Virus record (IMG/VR): IMGVR_UViG_3300005253_000632
Span: 1-57,978 of that record
DNA length: 57,978 nt
Direction: 5' to 3' (one strand)
From: a virus
Under the pieces are notes generated by a model. That model was not told where the DNA came from. It worked only from the letters and a program-made list of their open reading frames with translations, and ran no database searches. The translations under genes were made by a program, and so were the position numbers. Every line of letters starts with the position of its first letter. The stretch's first letter is position 1. Of the stretch, positions 8,884-16,983 are shown in pieces.

Positions 8884-9810
8884 TTGGCCGACCAACCAAT
8901 TCATTACAGCTTGTCCGAGCTGATCGCTCCGGCCGAAGAGCCCGTAACTACGGCGGAGGCCACATCGTGGATGAACGTGAATACGTCGGCAGACGATACC
9001 ACGATAGGCTCGATGATCACTGCTGCCCGGCAGCAGGCCGAGATCTTTACTCGTCGCCGGTTTGTTGCATCCATGTTGCGCATGAGCCTGGATAGATTCC
9101 CCACGGGCAACAATCCCATATTCCTGCGCAGCCCGCCGCTGCTGTATCTGAAACAAATTCAGTACATCGATACAAACGGCACTACTCAGGTCTGGGGCGA
9201 CGTGGCGATGGAAATAAGGGTCACGCCGGCCACCGTCGAAGTGGGCGATGTGTTCGATATCATCGCTGCGGGTGTGACCATTGCTACTTTTACGGCTACG
9301 GACGCCACTGTGGCCAACGTCACTGCCGGACTAGAGACGACGTGGAATGCGTCCACCAGCGACTATGCTACGTACGTCACCGCCACGGATCAGACCACCT
9401 ATTTGGAATTGCTCGGCGACACGGGCCAAGGCTTCGCGGTGACGACTTCCACTACCGATGGCGGCGGAGCCGATACGCAAACGCTGGTAGCCGTTGAACA
9501 AAACGACGAATCGACGGTTTATACCGTTGACGCCACGAGCATCTTGCCTAGAATTGAACCGGCGCGGACAACGGTGACCCTGACTGGGCAGGACTATCCT
9601 GACACCAATCCCGACATAAATGCAGTCCTCATTGATTATGTCGCGGGCTACGGTGCTGCGTCGGCGGTTCCCGAGATCACCAAGGCTGCAATCAAGTTTC
9701 TAGTTGCTGACATGTACGAACACCGCGAGTCGCAGAGCGAGATCAGCCTTCAGGACAATCAGACGGTTAAGGATATGCTGTGGTCACTACGAGTTCCAAC
9801 GGCGGCGTAG
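8884..9810 (+). CDS. Head-tail connector with inserted domain
   Basis: 308 residues from TTG 8884. The ends match the gp6-like head-tail connector family: EPVTTAEATSWMNV and ITAARQQAEIFTRRRF at the N-terminus, then after residue 212 PRIEPARTTVTL, VAGYGAASAVPEITKAAIKFLVADMYEHRES. Connectors are usually 100-200 residues; the surplus is a Thr/Asp/Gly-rich module at about residues 103-210 that interrupts the fold and resembles virion-surface beta domains. The connector binds the portal; the insert would probably point outward. Confidence 0.75.
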   Translation: MADQPIHYSLSELIAPAEEPVTTAEATSWMNVNTSADDTTIGSMITAARQQAEIFTRRRFVASMLRMSLDRFPTGNNPIFLRSPPLLYLKQIQYIDTNGTTQVWGDVAMEIRVTPATVEVGDVFDIIAAGVTIATFTATDATVANVTAGLETTWNASTSDYATYVTATDQTTYLELLGDTGQGFAVTTSTTDGGGADTQTLVAVEQNDESTVYTVDATSILPRIEPARTTVTLTGQDYPDTNPDINAVLIDYVAGYGAASAVPEITKAAIKFLVADMYEHRESQSEISLQDNQTVKDMLWSLRVPTAA

Positions 9811-9811
9811 C

Positions 9812-10216
9812 TTACGGCAATTTGCAGTAATGCGGGGTGTCGACAAGGCGCTGTCGGCCTTGTTGGTCTGCATAGCAGCCGACACCCTTCAAGGAAATGT
9901 TTAAGGTAAGGCTTTTGTCGGGTCCATATTTTGCCCAGCGGTCATTGCTAACACATTCGATAGGATCGCGTTCAAGCGAGAGGGCGACGATATGAGCGTC
10001 AAGCAAACACACCGTTACCGCTGGCGCCGACGGCCATTCGATCTCAATGTCCTGCGGTCCGCCATGAAGCCGGACTTTCCCGGGCACGACGATCTGACGT
10101 TTCGGCAACACGATGGCCCGCTCGGGCATATCAGCCTCTCGCCGCGGAACACGGGCGATGATGGCGCTTGAGATAAACGCCCCGATTGATCCGCCGAGAA
10201 AGTCTCGTCTGTCCAT
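9812..10216 (-). CDS. Exported protein with twin-arginine signal
   Basis: 134 residues, leftward. It begins MDRRDFLGGSIGAFISSAI, a textbook Tat signal (RRDFLG plus hydrophobic stretch). ATG 10216 is preferred to GTG 10225 because GAGGAG then lies 8 nt upstream. The mature part has no recognised domain; it has Cys residues at about 86, 102 and 122 and a VCLLDAHIVAL strand. Opposite strand and export signal mark it as an accessory (moron-type) gene, ending 2 bp from the convergent connector gene. It may act in the host cell envelope. Confidence 0.65.
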   Translation of the reverse strand: MDRRDFLGGSIGAFISSAIIARVPRREADMPERAIVLPKRQIVVPGKVRLHGGPQDIEIEWPSAPAVTVCLLDAHIVALSLERDPIECVSNDRWAKYGPDKSLTLNISLKGVGCYADQQGRQRLVDTPHYCKLP

Positions 10217-10324
10217 GATGGGCACTCCTCAATGAATAGCGTAACAACAAAGAGTACAGAGTCAAGGGGGACAACCGCCGCCGACTTTCCGAGCTGATAT
10301 CACCGCATCGCGCTGCGCCTTTCC

Positions 10325-10675
10325 CTAAGTGCCGGGTAGGCTCCTTGCCGCATGAACAACTTTGCATGCCGGGCACTCGCCAACGAGTACCGTTACGGCG
10401 AATCGCTCCATTCCGATATTCAGGGTGCGCATGTCGGGGATCTGTATTGGTCCTCTCGCTGCAATGAGACTCACAGCCTTTTGGATGTTGCACTTCCCTC
10501 GGCACGGCAACGTGAGATGGTCGTAGTGATGCTGCATAACCGTGTCATCGGCGTACCACCGCACACCGTTTTTGCGCACCGACTCGCCAAACTTGGGGTG
10601 ACAGAGAAATATGTGTTCCAACTCGTGCTGCGAGAGGATACACTCCGTTGGTGCGTGTGTGGCAAGATTGCTCAT
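10325..10675 (-). CDS. Hypothetical protein with Cys pairs
   Basis: 116 residues. Start set at ATG 10675 (MSNLATHAPTE) because GGGGAG lies upstream at the right distance. It contains CRGKC in the middle and ECPACK near the end, possibly one zinc site, and a His-rich segment MQHHYDHLTLP. It is divergent to the methyltransferase gene at 10720, leaving 44 bp between starts. No family recognised. Confidence 0.55.
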   Translation of the reverse strand: MSNLATHAPTECILSQHELEHIFLCHPKFGESVRKNGVRWYADDTVMQHHYDHLTLPCRGKCNIQKAVSLIAARGPIQIPDMRTLNIGMERFAVTVLVGECPACKVVHAARSLPGT

Positions 10676-10719
10676 TGACAAGTGCTCCCCGATCAGCATT
10701 GTAGCATCTAAAGACTCAG

Positions 10720-11529
10720 ATGATAGACAAAACCGTCGCGGATTTCCCATCGTGGTATCATCGCATCAGGTTGCCTGATGGCACTGTCACGCCGGGTTGG
10801 TTCCCGCCGCAAAACATTCCAGACATCGTTGATTGGTACGAACTGCCAGAGGACTTCACCGGCAAGCGCGTGCTGGACGTAGGAGCTTTCGACGGCTTCT
10901 GGACGTTCTTGGCACTCGAGCGCGGCGCCGAACAGGTCGTGGCTATCGAGGACTGGTCGGATCGCATCGGTGAGTATGGCGACGAGCGGCACCGGCCGTG
11001 GGACACGTTTGATTTCTGCCGGGAGGCGCTACGATATGCAAGCCCCGAATGCCAAAGGCACACTATGTCGGTGTACGATGTAGCCACGTACAGCAGCCGG
11101 CAATACCCCGGCGAACCTGATTGGCTAGCATCGTTCGATACGGTCTTCCTGCTCGGCGTGCTGTACCACCTGCGGCATCCGCTGCTGGCCCTCGATGCTA
11201 TCGCCAAAGTCTGCAAGCCCGGCGCGGAGCTGTACGTCGAATCGGCGGTCTGCGATCAATACTCGCCATACAAGCCGGGCACCCCACCGTACGATGGTCG
11301 TTGCGTGATGGAATTCTATCCAACTGACCAGCTTGGCAAGCGCGCAACTAACTGGTGGGCACCGAACCTCAAGTGCTTGATGAACATGGTGGCGGCTGCG
11401 GGCTTTGGCCAGGTGCGATGCAACCTGCTGACCAAAGACCCGCAAGCGCCGGCTCACTGCCGGGCTATGGTTCGTGCGGTCTACACTGGCAAGCCAATGA
11501 AGGCGGGGCAAGTGCTATCCGTGCCGTAA
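10720..11529 (+). CDS. SAM methyltransferase, CmoB/DUF1698-like
   Basis: 269 residues. Class I methyltransferase: motif I is VLDVGAFDGFW (near residue 50), then an acidic loop AIEDW and the post-motif strand FDTVFLLGVLYHLRHP. The N-terminal FPSWYHRIRLPDGTVTPG resembles the CmoB/DUF1698 family, whose founding members modify tRNA wobble uridine. In an island with FkbM methyltransferase and sulfotransferase genes, action on a sugar or lipid is more likely, but the substrate cannot be read from sequence. Followed closely by the FkbM gene. Confidence 0.75.
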   Translation: MIDKTVADFPSWYHRIRLPDGTVTPGWFPPQNIPDIVDWYELPEDFTGKRVLDVGAFDGFWTFLALERGAEQVVAIEDWSDRIGEYGDERHRPWDTFDFCREALRYASPECQRHTMSVYDVATYSSRQYPGEPDWLASFDTVFLLGVLYHLRHPLLALDAIAKVCKPGAELYVESAVCDQYSPYKPGTPPYDGRCVMEFYPTDQLGKRATNWWAPNLKCLMNMVAAAGFGQVRCNLLTKDPQAPAHCRAMVRAVYTGKPMKAGQVLSVP

Positions 11530-11531
11530 AG

Positions 11532-12188
11532 TTGCCATCCCCTGAGTTCGATGAGCGCCGCCCGATCGAAACGCTGTTTCGGCTGTGCCGCCGGCCGCGC
11601 GTCATTCTCGATATCGGGGCGGGTGAGGGTTTCTATGCGATCAATTTCCGCGTCTTCTTTCCCGGCGCGGACATCTATTGCTTCGAGCCCATCGCTACGA
11701 ACTTCGAGAAGCTGGCCCACAATGCACAGGCCCTGTCGGTCACACCGGTCCCGTGGGCGCTGGGCGAACTCGCTGACGACGTAGTGATGTACCGGACAGC
11801 CACTACCGAGTGCAGTTCGGTACGACAGCCCTTGCCGCCGAATGGCGACGGCAACGACGAGCACCGCCGGGTAGTCGGCCGAGAATCGGCGCCTTGTGGT
11901 CGCCTTGACGATTGGCTTGCGGATGCAGGCGTAGATGCCTCAGCAGTTGACATCGTGAAGCTCGACACCCAGGGGTCTGAGTTAGACATCCTACGCGGCG
12001 CTCCCGAACTGCTGAAGCACCACCCGATCGTGATGATCGAGGAAACCATCCCGACATACTATGAAGGCCAGCCGACGCCCGAAGAGACTGCGGCCTTTAT
12101 GGCCGCCGCAGGTTACCGCCTGGAATGCGACCATCCCTCCGACACCATGCCCGACCTATGGCACGACGGCATCTATGTGGCGGCATGA
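11532..12188 (+). CDS. FkbM-family methyltransferase
   Basis: 218 residues from TTG 11532, just past the previous stop; reading further upstream would run antiparallel sense through that gene. Motif I is ILDIGAGEGFYAINF, followed by FEPIATNFEKLA, and the family signature VKLDTQGSELDILRGA lies near residue 145. FkbM enzymes O-methylate sugars and polyketide or peptide hydroxyls. Its stop overlaps the start of the sulfotransferase gene (ATGA), so the two are translationally coupled and probably act on the same product. Confidence 0.8.
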   Translation: MPSPEFDERRPIETLFRLCRRPRVILDIGAGEGFYAINFRVFFPGADIYCFEPIATNFEKLAHNAQALSVTPVPWALGELADDVVMYRTATTECSSVRQPLPPNGDGNDEHRRVVGRESAPCGRLDDWLADAGVDASAVDIVKLDTQGSELDILRGAPELLKHHPIVMIEETIPTYYEGQPTPEETAAFMAAAGYRLECDHPSDTMPDLWHDGIYVAA

Positions 12189-12823
12189 TACGCCGAGAAC
12201 TGGTCATCCCCTCCGACCCGCGAATTTGGCTGGCAAGCTGGCCGCGTTGTGGCAATACGCTACTGCGCCTGATCTTGCACCACTGCTTCGGCATCAAGAG
12301 CGATACGGCCTACGAGAATGATATTACTGGCGAGTTCTCGTCGAATACCTCCAAGCTGGTCAAGACGCACAACAAGCCGCCGAACGACTCGCCTGCTATC
12401 TACATCGTTCGCGACGGGCGTGAAGCCTGCGTGTCTTACATGCACTACATGCGGCAGACCGACCGCGACAAGAATGGCCCGCCGTTGCGATGGGTTATCG
12501 AAGGTCATCATAGCGTATGGTTCGGGACATGGAGTCAACACATTGCTCTGTGGAGTCCGCGGACCCGGACGGACACGTTACTGCTCTCCTACGAGAACAT
12601 GGTAGCATCGCCGGGCCAGGCCGTAGAGCAGATCGCTGAGTTCTTGAATGCCAACCCGACCGGCAACAGTCTACCGACTTTCGCATCATTGCACAAAGCC
12701 CTCCCGACCTTCTTTCGCTCCGGAACGAACGAGACCTGGAAAACAGAAATGATTGGCGACAACCTTGACCTGTTTTGGGCGCTGCACGGGGACGCGATGG
12801 CAGAGTACGGTTATGAACCGTAG
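12185..12823 (+). CDS. PAPS-dependent sulfotransferase
   Basis: 212 residues from ATG 12185, which overlaps the preceding stop. The 5'-phosphosulfate loop is ASWPRCGNTLLR (residues 17-28). The catalytic-type KTH is at 60-62. The 3'-phosphate binding site is YIVRDGREACVSY with Arg76 and Ser84. These are the three hallmarks of carbohydrate-type cytosolic sulfotransferases; length is slightly short. It would transfer sulfate from PAPS to a hydroxyl, probably of a sugar given the neighbouring methyltransferases and GDP-fucose genes. Sulfotransferases are rare in phages. Its end overlaps the convergent gene by 13 bp. Confidence 0.85.
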   Translation: MIRRELVIPSDPRIWLASWPRCGNTLLRLILHHCFGIKSDTAYENDITGEFSSNTSKLVKTHNKPPNDSPAIYIVRDGREACVSYMHYMRQTDRDKNGPPLRWVIEGHHSVWFGTWSQHIALWSPRTRTDTLLLSYENMVASPGQAVEQIAEFLNANPTGNSLPTFASLHKALPTFFRSGTNETWKTEMIGDNLDLFWALHGDAMAEYGYEP

Positions 12824-13284
12824 ACAGTAGACAGCGCGTAGTAGCCCGCCATTCCAAGCAGAAAGATGAGTAATGGCCACAGGAGTTTCCATATTCGTGA
12901 GCCACGCCTCTCCGGCACAAGAAAATCGTCGGTGCTTGTCGGCTGCGACGCTTGACGGAGTTGCTCAAGAAGCTCCTGCTCTTCATCCCATTCGACCGTT
13001 TCGTAGGGAATGTGCAGTGCCACAAACTTGAGGCCTGAGTCAAGGAGATAAAGGCGGAAAAACATGCCCTTGTATCCGCGGCCCTGTGGTCCGCTGGCAT
13101 CGTGCCCGCAGCGCTCCGCCACAGCGTGACCCCACACAGTCCATCTGTCGCGCGATCGAAAACGTGATCGACGAGCCGTAGCCTTGTTTAATGCTCGCCA
13201 ATTAGTCTCGGATGTCTCTGCGGAATAAAGGCCCCACAGCCGATCAAACTCCCCCTCCGTCATGTCCGAATCAATGACTGTCAT
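12811..13284 (-). CDS. Tail-anchored membrane protein, unknown
   Basis: 157 residues from ATG 13284 (MTVIDSDMTEGEF). Residues 1-125 are soluble, with aromatic and basic patches; a single membrane segment LLWPLLIFLLGMAGYYAL ends the chain, leaving few residues outside. A longer reading from 13386 adds an Arg/Cys-rich stretch without ribosome site. Leftward accessory gene; function unknown. Confidence 0.55.
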   Translation of the reverse strand: MTVIDSDMTEGEFDRLWGLYSAETSETNWRALNKATARRSRFRSRDRWTVWGHAVAERCGHDASGPQGRGYKGMFFRLYLLDSGLKFVALHIPYETVEWDEEQELLEQLRQASQPTSTDDFLVPERRGSRIWKLLWPLLIFLLGMAGYYALSTVYGS

Positions 13285-13401
13285 AGAACTGCCCCGAGAA
13301 AAGAGAACGAGCCGCAAGCCAACGAGCCAACATCGCGGCAGTATAGCAGGCCTGGGGCACTTTTCATGCTCACAATGGCGGAGCATGGCTATCGGTAGGC
13401 G

Positions 13402-13713
13402 CTACGGTTGATCGCTCTTCATCTTATCCAGGAGCGCCTTGAACTCGTCGAGCATTGTGCCGATTACGATTCGCGTTTGGACAGCCGCCATGAACCGCGA
13501 ATCTAACACTTGCCTAGCGTGCAACGGCTCAAGATGCGTAATGAATTCTCTGATCCATATCAATCGCTCTTCTTGTGTCGGTATGTGCTCATCGCTGATG
13601 AACTCGCTGTACTCAAACCTGGCATTGGCTGACTGATAGTATTCGGTGACTCCGCCTACGGCCGCATGGGCAGTGAGGATTCGGCGCTCAAGCACTTCTT
13701 CTTTTCTGGGCAT
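13402..13713 (-). CDS. Hypothetical helical protein
   Basis: 103 residues, Glu/Arg/Ala-rich and predicted mostly helical by composition, with no Cys and no membrane segment. Ribosome site is weak (GAAAG 9 nt before ATG). It forms a leftward pair with the gene at 12811-13284. No family recognised. Confidence 0.5.
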   Translation of the reverse strand: MPRKEEVLERRILTAHAAVGGVTEYYQSANARFEYSEFISDEHIPTQEERLIWIREFITHLEPLHARQVLDSRFMAAVQTRIVIGTMLDEFKALLDKMKSDQP

Positions 13714-13797
13714 AGCAATCTTTCATTTGACTCAACTCAAGACGAAACGCAAGCAAAATCCGGCACGTTTGGATTTTCTGCGAAAGGATGAGCGCCG

Positions 13798-14031
13798 ATG
13801 CATGCACTCATAGACAAATGCCAAGTTTGCCTACGTCCTGCAACTCGTTGCGTGCAGGATGTGGCTGCGGTCGGATGGTCAGAGCTTCCCGACGGCACGG
13901 CGGCTCTGCATTTCGAGCGCGCCGGGAAGCATTCGTTTTGCGGCGAACACAAGCGGCTTCCCCGGCAATACAACATGGCAGAAATAGAACGGGCACACGA
14001 TGCAAGCAGGCAAGCTCCGACACCTCGTTGA
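13798..14031 (+). CDS. Small Cys/His protein
   Basis: 77 residues. CQVCLRPATRC near the N-terminus and HSFCGEHK near residue 45 could bind one zinc ion. GAAAGGA precedes ATG 13798 at about 12 nt; another ATG at 13788 belongs to a different, less plausible frame. Overlaps the head-closure gene by 32 bp, resuming the structural operon. Confidence 0.5.
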   Translation: MHALIDKCQVCLRPATRCVQDVAAVGWSELPDGTAALHFERAGKHSFCGEHKRLPRQYNMAEIERAHDASRQAPTPR

Positions 14032-14326
14032 CATTCAAACGAACACTACGGTACGCGACACCACGGGGCAGCCGGTGGCGAGCTGGGGCGATACGTCTAC
14101 CGATCAGCGAGCCTTCATTCGCCCACTGCGCGGGAACGAGCTAATGATCGCTCGGCAGGTCACGCCACAGGTCACCCACGAGATCACCATGCGCAATCCG
14201 ACACTGACCCACGATCAACGACTGCAAGAGGCTGGCGGCTCGCGGACGTTCAACATTCTGTCAATCATCAACGTCAACGAACGGGACCATGAGAAACGAA
14301 TCCTGTGCGTCGAAGAGCCAAGCTGA
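14000..14326 (+). CDS. Head-tail adaptor / head closure protein
   Basis: 108 residues of the phage head-tail joining family: GKLRHLVDIQ at the start, a D-x-x-G-Q-P turn, ASWGD, RPLRGNELMIARQV, and FNILSIINVNERD near the end. It closes the connector and docks the tail. It should directly follow the connector gene; here the 9.8-13.8 kb accessory island separates the two. Confidence 0.85.
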   Translation: MQAGKLRHLVDIQTNTTVRDTTGQPVASWGDTSTDQRAFIRPLRGNELMIARQVTPQVTHEITMRNPTLTHDQRLQEAGGSRTFNILSIINVNERDHEKRILCVEEPS

Positions 14327-14349
14327 TTATGCGGGGGGAGTATCCATAA

Positions 14350-14784
14350 ATGGCATTTGTCGGCGTGGAAAGAGCGGTGCGGCAAATCCTGCAAGACGAT
14401 GCCGATGTTTTTGCCTTAGTGGGCGCTCGCGTGAATCCCGCCAAGGCCGAACAGGGCCCAGCGACACCGTACGTGGTCTACCAGATGATAGCCAATGAGC
14501 ACCACGAGATGTTCGGCGGCTCGGCTGGTTTGGCTAACGCCCTGATTCAAATCAGCGGCTTTAGTACCAGCAAATCGGAGGTTCTTGATCTCAGAGAAAA
14601 GGTGCGGCTGGCGCTCCAGGGACAGACCAGCGTTGTCACGGTGGGCGCAGATACGTTCGACGTGCGAAGCATCCACCTGGAGGGCGACAGAGACATAGAC
14701 GATGACCCGCGAGACGGAAGCGATGCCGCGATATATGGGTGGGCGATGGATTTCCGAGTGGGATACCCGGAGCCGGTTCCATAA
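14350..14784 (+). CDS. Tail completion protein, DUF3168-like
   Basis: 144 residues. ERAVRQILQDDADVFALVG, RVNPAKAEQGPATPYVVYQ and a final YGWAMDFRVGYPEP match the layout of DUF3168 tail-terminator proteins, which cap the tail tube at the head end. Its stop overlaps the next start (TAATG). Confidence 0.75.
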   Translation: MAFVGVERAVRQILQDDADVFALVGARVNPAKAEQGPATPYVVYQMIANEHHEMFGGSAGLANALIQISGFSTSKSEVLDLREKVRLALQGQTSVVTVGADTFDVRSIHLEGDRDIDDDPRDGSDAAIYGWAMDFRVGYPEPVP

Positions 14785-15239
14785 TGGCAATAACTTTCAG
14801 CCTAAAAGGACTTGGCGGCACGAAAGCTGGCGCCTTCCACGTAGACGAAATCATCCACTGGGATGACAAGCTGATCATGGGGTTAGTCGAAGCTGACGTC
14901 GTGCGCGGCATCAGAAAAGCGACCCTAGAGGTCGAGCGAGACGCCAAGGCGCTGATCAGAGAGCGCGGCGCGGAGGTCCACACAGTCAGTGCGGGCGAAG
15001 GTGTTCGCGAGCCTTCCTTGCCGGGCCATCCGCCGCACCAAGTTACCGGATCGCTGTTTCGGGATGTTTCGCACGAATTCAGAAACGACGGACTGACCGG
15101 CGTTGTCGGTACAGACCTGCCCCACGGCAGGTGGCTAGAGTTCGGCACCAGCAAGATGATGGCCCGCCCGTGGCTGCGGCCTGCTTTAAGCGGGGTCATG
15201 TCTCGGGCCGAAACGTTCTTCGGCAACAGCAAATTCTGA
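14784..15239 (+). CDS. HK97 gp10-like tail completion protein
   Basis: 151 residues. The family signature is clear in the second half: HPPHQVTGSLFRDV, GVVGTDLPHGRWLEFGT, then MMARPWLRPAL. These proteins act in head-tail joining or tail assembly. Start at ATG 14784 overlaps the previous stop. Order with DUF3168 and head-closure genes is canonical, although gp10 and DUF3168 genes may swap between phages. Confidence 0.85.
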   Translation: MAITFSLKGLGGTKAGAFHVDEIIHWDDKLIMGLVEADVVRGIRKATLEVERDAKALIRERGAEVHTVSAGEGVREPSLPGHPPHQVTGSLFRDVSHEFRNDGLTGVVGTDLPHGRWLEFGTSKMMARPWLRPALSGVMSRAETFFGNSKF

Positions 15240-15248
15240 CGCACACGC

Positions 15249-15265
15249 GCCGGCGCAATGCCGGC
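15249..15265 (+). promoter_or_regulatory. Hairpin before tail tube gene
   Basis: GCCGGC-GCAAT-GCCGGC can form a 6-bp GC stem 14 nt before the tail tube start, just upstream of the AAGGGGG ribosome site. It resembles in placement the larger hairpin before the capsid gene. Confidence 0.4.
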
Positions 15266-15279
15266 ACCAAGGGGGAAAC

Positions 15280-15657
15280 ATGGCAGCATTTTACGGGGTC
15301 ACGGGCATCGTCTCGCTCGGCACCAATGACAGCAACATCAAAGGCTGGAAGCTAACGGTAACGCGCAGCACTCACGATACCACTGTATTCGAGACAGGCG
15401 GGGCGCAGAAATTCAAGACCTTCATTGGCGGACACACAGAGTGGTCGGGCTCATTCGAGGCGCTGGCGGATGATACCAATCTGCTCACGTTGGCAGATTT
15501 TGACGGCGTGGCCGCAGCTCTTTCGCTGACGGACGGGGACGGCAACACCTACACGGGCAATGTCATCCTATCCAACACTGCGATGGAAAACGATCACAAC
15601 GACGTGGCCAAGTTCACTTCCGATTTCCAGGGCACCGGCACGCTCGCTGTGAGCTAA
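15280..15657 (+). CDS. Major tail (tube) protein
   Basis: 125 residues. The pattern KGWKLTVTRSTHDTTVFETGG, then EWSGSFEALADDTN and a C-terminal VAKFTSDFQGTGTLAVS is that of small siphovirus tube proteins, in which beta strands end with an alternating, added-value type strand. The position before the chaperone and tape measure genes agrees. Ribosome site AAGGGGG is strong, as expected for an abundant protein. Confidence 0.75.
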   Translation: MAAFYGVTGIVSLGTNDSNIKGWKLTVTRSTHDTTVFETGGAQKFKTFIGGHTEWSGSFEALADDTNLLTLADFDGVAAALSLTDGDGNTYTGNVILSNTAMENDHNDVAKFTSDFQGTGTLAVS

Positions 15658-15667
15658 GGAGAAATCC

Positions 15668-15982
15668 GTGATCGAAGTAACCGCAACAATCGAGAAGCGT
15701 CAGATATCAGAGCTCGGCAAGCTCAAGGGCAAGGCCAACGCACAGAAGATCACGCTTGGCGGCGAGGAGCACGATCCCGGCCACTTGCAATTTTGTGGAT
15801 TCGCCGGGCGGCGCGGGCCGGACAAGCGCTGGCACGGTGCGTTCCGTTTTGAACCCTGCGCGGGCGGCAGTTGCCCCGTCATCGCATTTGATTTCTTGAC
15901 GCCAGCCAAGCCGCGCGCGCAGGCAGCGAAGCCGCAGACGACCAAGCCAGAGAAGGGGAGAACACGCGATGAGCATAGATAA
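15668..15982 (+). CDS. Hypothetical protein in tail operon
   Basis: 104 residues from GTG 15668 behind AAGGAGA. Residues 1-75 hold a possible beta domain with FCGFAGRR and FEPCAGGSCPVIAFDF (three Cys); the tail is Ala/Lys/Pro-rich. It overlaps the next gene by 14 bp. No family recognised; its place between tube and chaperone genes suggests a tail-associated role. Confidence 0.55.
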   Translation: MIEVTATIEKRQISELGKLKGKANAQKITLGGEEHDPGHLQFCGFAGRRGPDKRWHGAFRFEPCAGGSCPVIAFDFLTPAKPRAQAAKPQTTKPEKGRTRDEHR

Positions 15983-16373
15983 CCTACTGAGAATCAGCAC
16001 TTCCGGCGCCGGCACGGCAATCAACAAAACGATAACGATTACGGATGAAGCCATTCTCGATCTGTCGTTCGATGTTGCGGATGGCCAGACGGACGAAGAA
16101 CACATCATTGCCGTCGATGTGTCCGAAGCCAAAAGTGTATACATCGTTTCCGACCAAGCGATTGCAATGGAATGGAATGACGGTGCGGGCACGCAGGGCG
16201 ATATGTCTTTGCTTGCAGGCGAGCCCGTGGTCTGGTGGTCTACGCAGGTTACCGATGGCGGCAACACGCTAAACCCGCTGGGCGCCACTGATATTACCTC
16301 CACTTTTTGGACAAACGCCAGCGGCTCTACTGCCAACATTAACTTCCAAGTCGTTTCAGACGCATCGCCGTAA
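15969..16373 (+). CDS. Putative virion protein
   Basis: 134 residues, acidic, Thr/Ser/Asp-rich with alternating hydrophobic strands (AKSVYIVSDQAIAMEWND). Overlaps the upstream gene. It reads like a beta-sandwich minor tail protein; no family recognised. Confidence 0.55.
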   Translation: MSIDNLLRISTSGAGTAINKTITITDEAILDLSFDVADGQTDEEHIIAVDVSEAKSVYIVSDQAIAMEWNDGAGTQGDMSLLAGEPVVWWSTQVTDGGNTLNPLGATDITSTFWTNASGSTANINFQVVSDASP

Positions 16374-16411
16374 GCGAGCTTCCCCTACATTCCAACGAAA
16401 GGCCCTCCCTC

Positions 16412-16861
16412 ATGCCCGAACAAGTAATCGCCCATTCTCTGGATCAAGTGCAGGGCAAGCCTGTCGAGATCGAAATCGGCGGCAAACAGTACAAGGCATC
16501 GCCGCTCACTTTATCGGACTTCGGCGAAATCAAGGTCCTCATTCGCAAGGGCTGGCTATTGGCTCTCAACGATTGCGGTATTGACCAGGTGGAGTTGCGG
16601 CACATTCGGGCGCTTACCGCCTCGCGGCCTGTTGATATGGACGTGATCGCCGCGGAAATGAGTTCCCCGGACATCGTTCCCTACGTGATTTGGCTGGCGC
16701 TGCGCAAGCACAACAAGATCACGCTCAAGGAAATCACGGAAGCGACGGACGATATCGGCGAGCTGGCCAACGTGGTGGCTGCTGTTAGCGGCATGTACGC
16801 CGAGGGCAATGGCGAAAACCCTACACCGCTATCGACTGGGGTTACGTCTACGGCCTCTTGA
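16412..16861 (+). CDS. Tail assembly chaperone, short form
   Basis: 149 residues, helical C-terminus. Equivalent by position to lambda gpG: the unshifted product of a two-product chaperone gene that coats the tape measure protein. The N-terminal half (VEIEIGGKQYKASPLTLSDFGEIK) resembles such chaperones. The last 12 residues after Pro137 lie past the predicted slip site and appear only in this form. Confidence 0.75.
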   Translation: MPEQVIAHSLDQVQGKPVEIEIGGKQYKASPLTLSDFGEIKVLIRKGWLLALNDCGIDQVELRHIRALTASRPVDMDVIAAEMSSPDIVPYVIWLALRKHNKITLKEITEATDDIGELANVVAAVSGMYAEGNGENPTPLSTGVTSTAS

Positions 16862-16983
16862 TGGTGTTTTACCACATGTCGATTGATGAGATTGGCAATC
16901 TCAGCCTGCCTCAGCTTCAAATCCTGATGAACAAAATGGCCAAAGTCAATAAGACTTTGAACCCAGCACCCAAGGGGATGTAG
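16412..16983 (+). CDS. Tail assembly chaperone, -1 frameshift fusion
   Basis: Predicted 190-residue fusion equivalent to lambda gpGT. The zero frame reads GAA-AAC-CCT at nt 16814-16822; A-AAC-CCT (16816-16822) is a perfect X-XXY-YYZ heptamer. After slipping, reading resumes at TAC 16822 and gives 53 residues: YTAIDWGYVYGLLMVFYHMS, then IDEIGNLSLPQLQ and a Lys-rich end, typical of the T part of such fusions. The -1 frame opens only at 16789, so the slip window is narrow. It ends at TAG 16981-16983, overlapping the tape measure start. Confidence 0.8.
16816..16822 (+). other. Predicted -1 slippery heptamer
   Basis: AAACCCT, in phase A-AAC-CCT. Asn and Pro tRNAs can re-pair on AAA and CCC. It is the only canonical heptamer I see between 16789, where the second frame opens, and the zero-frame stop at 16861. 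Confidence 0.7.
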
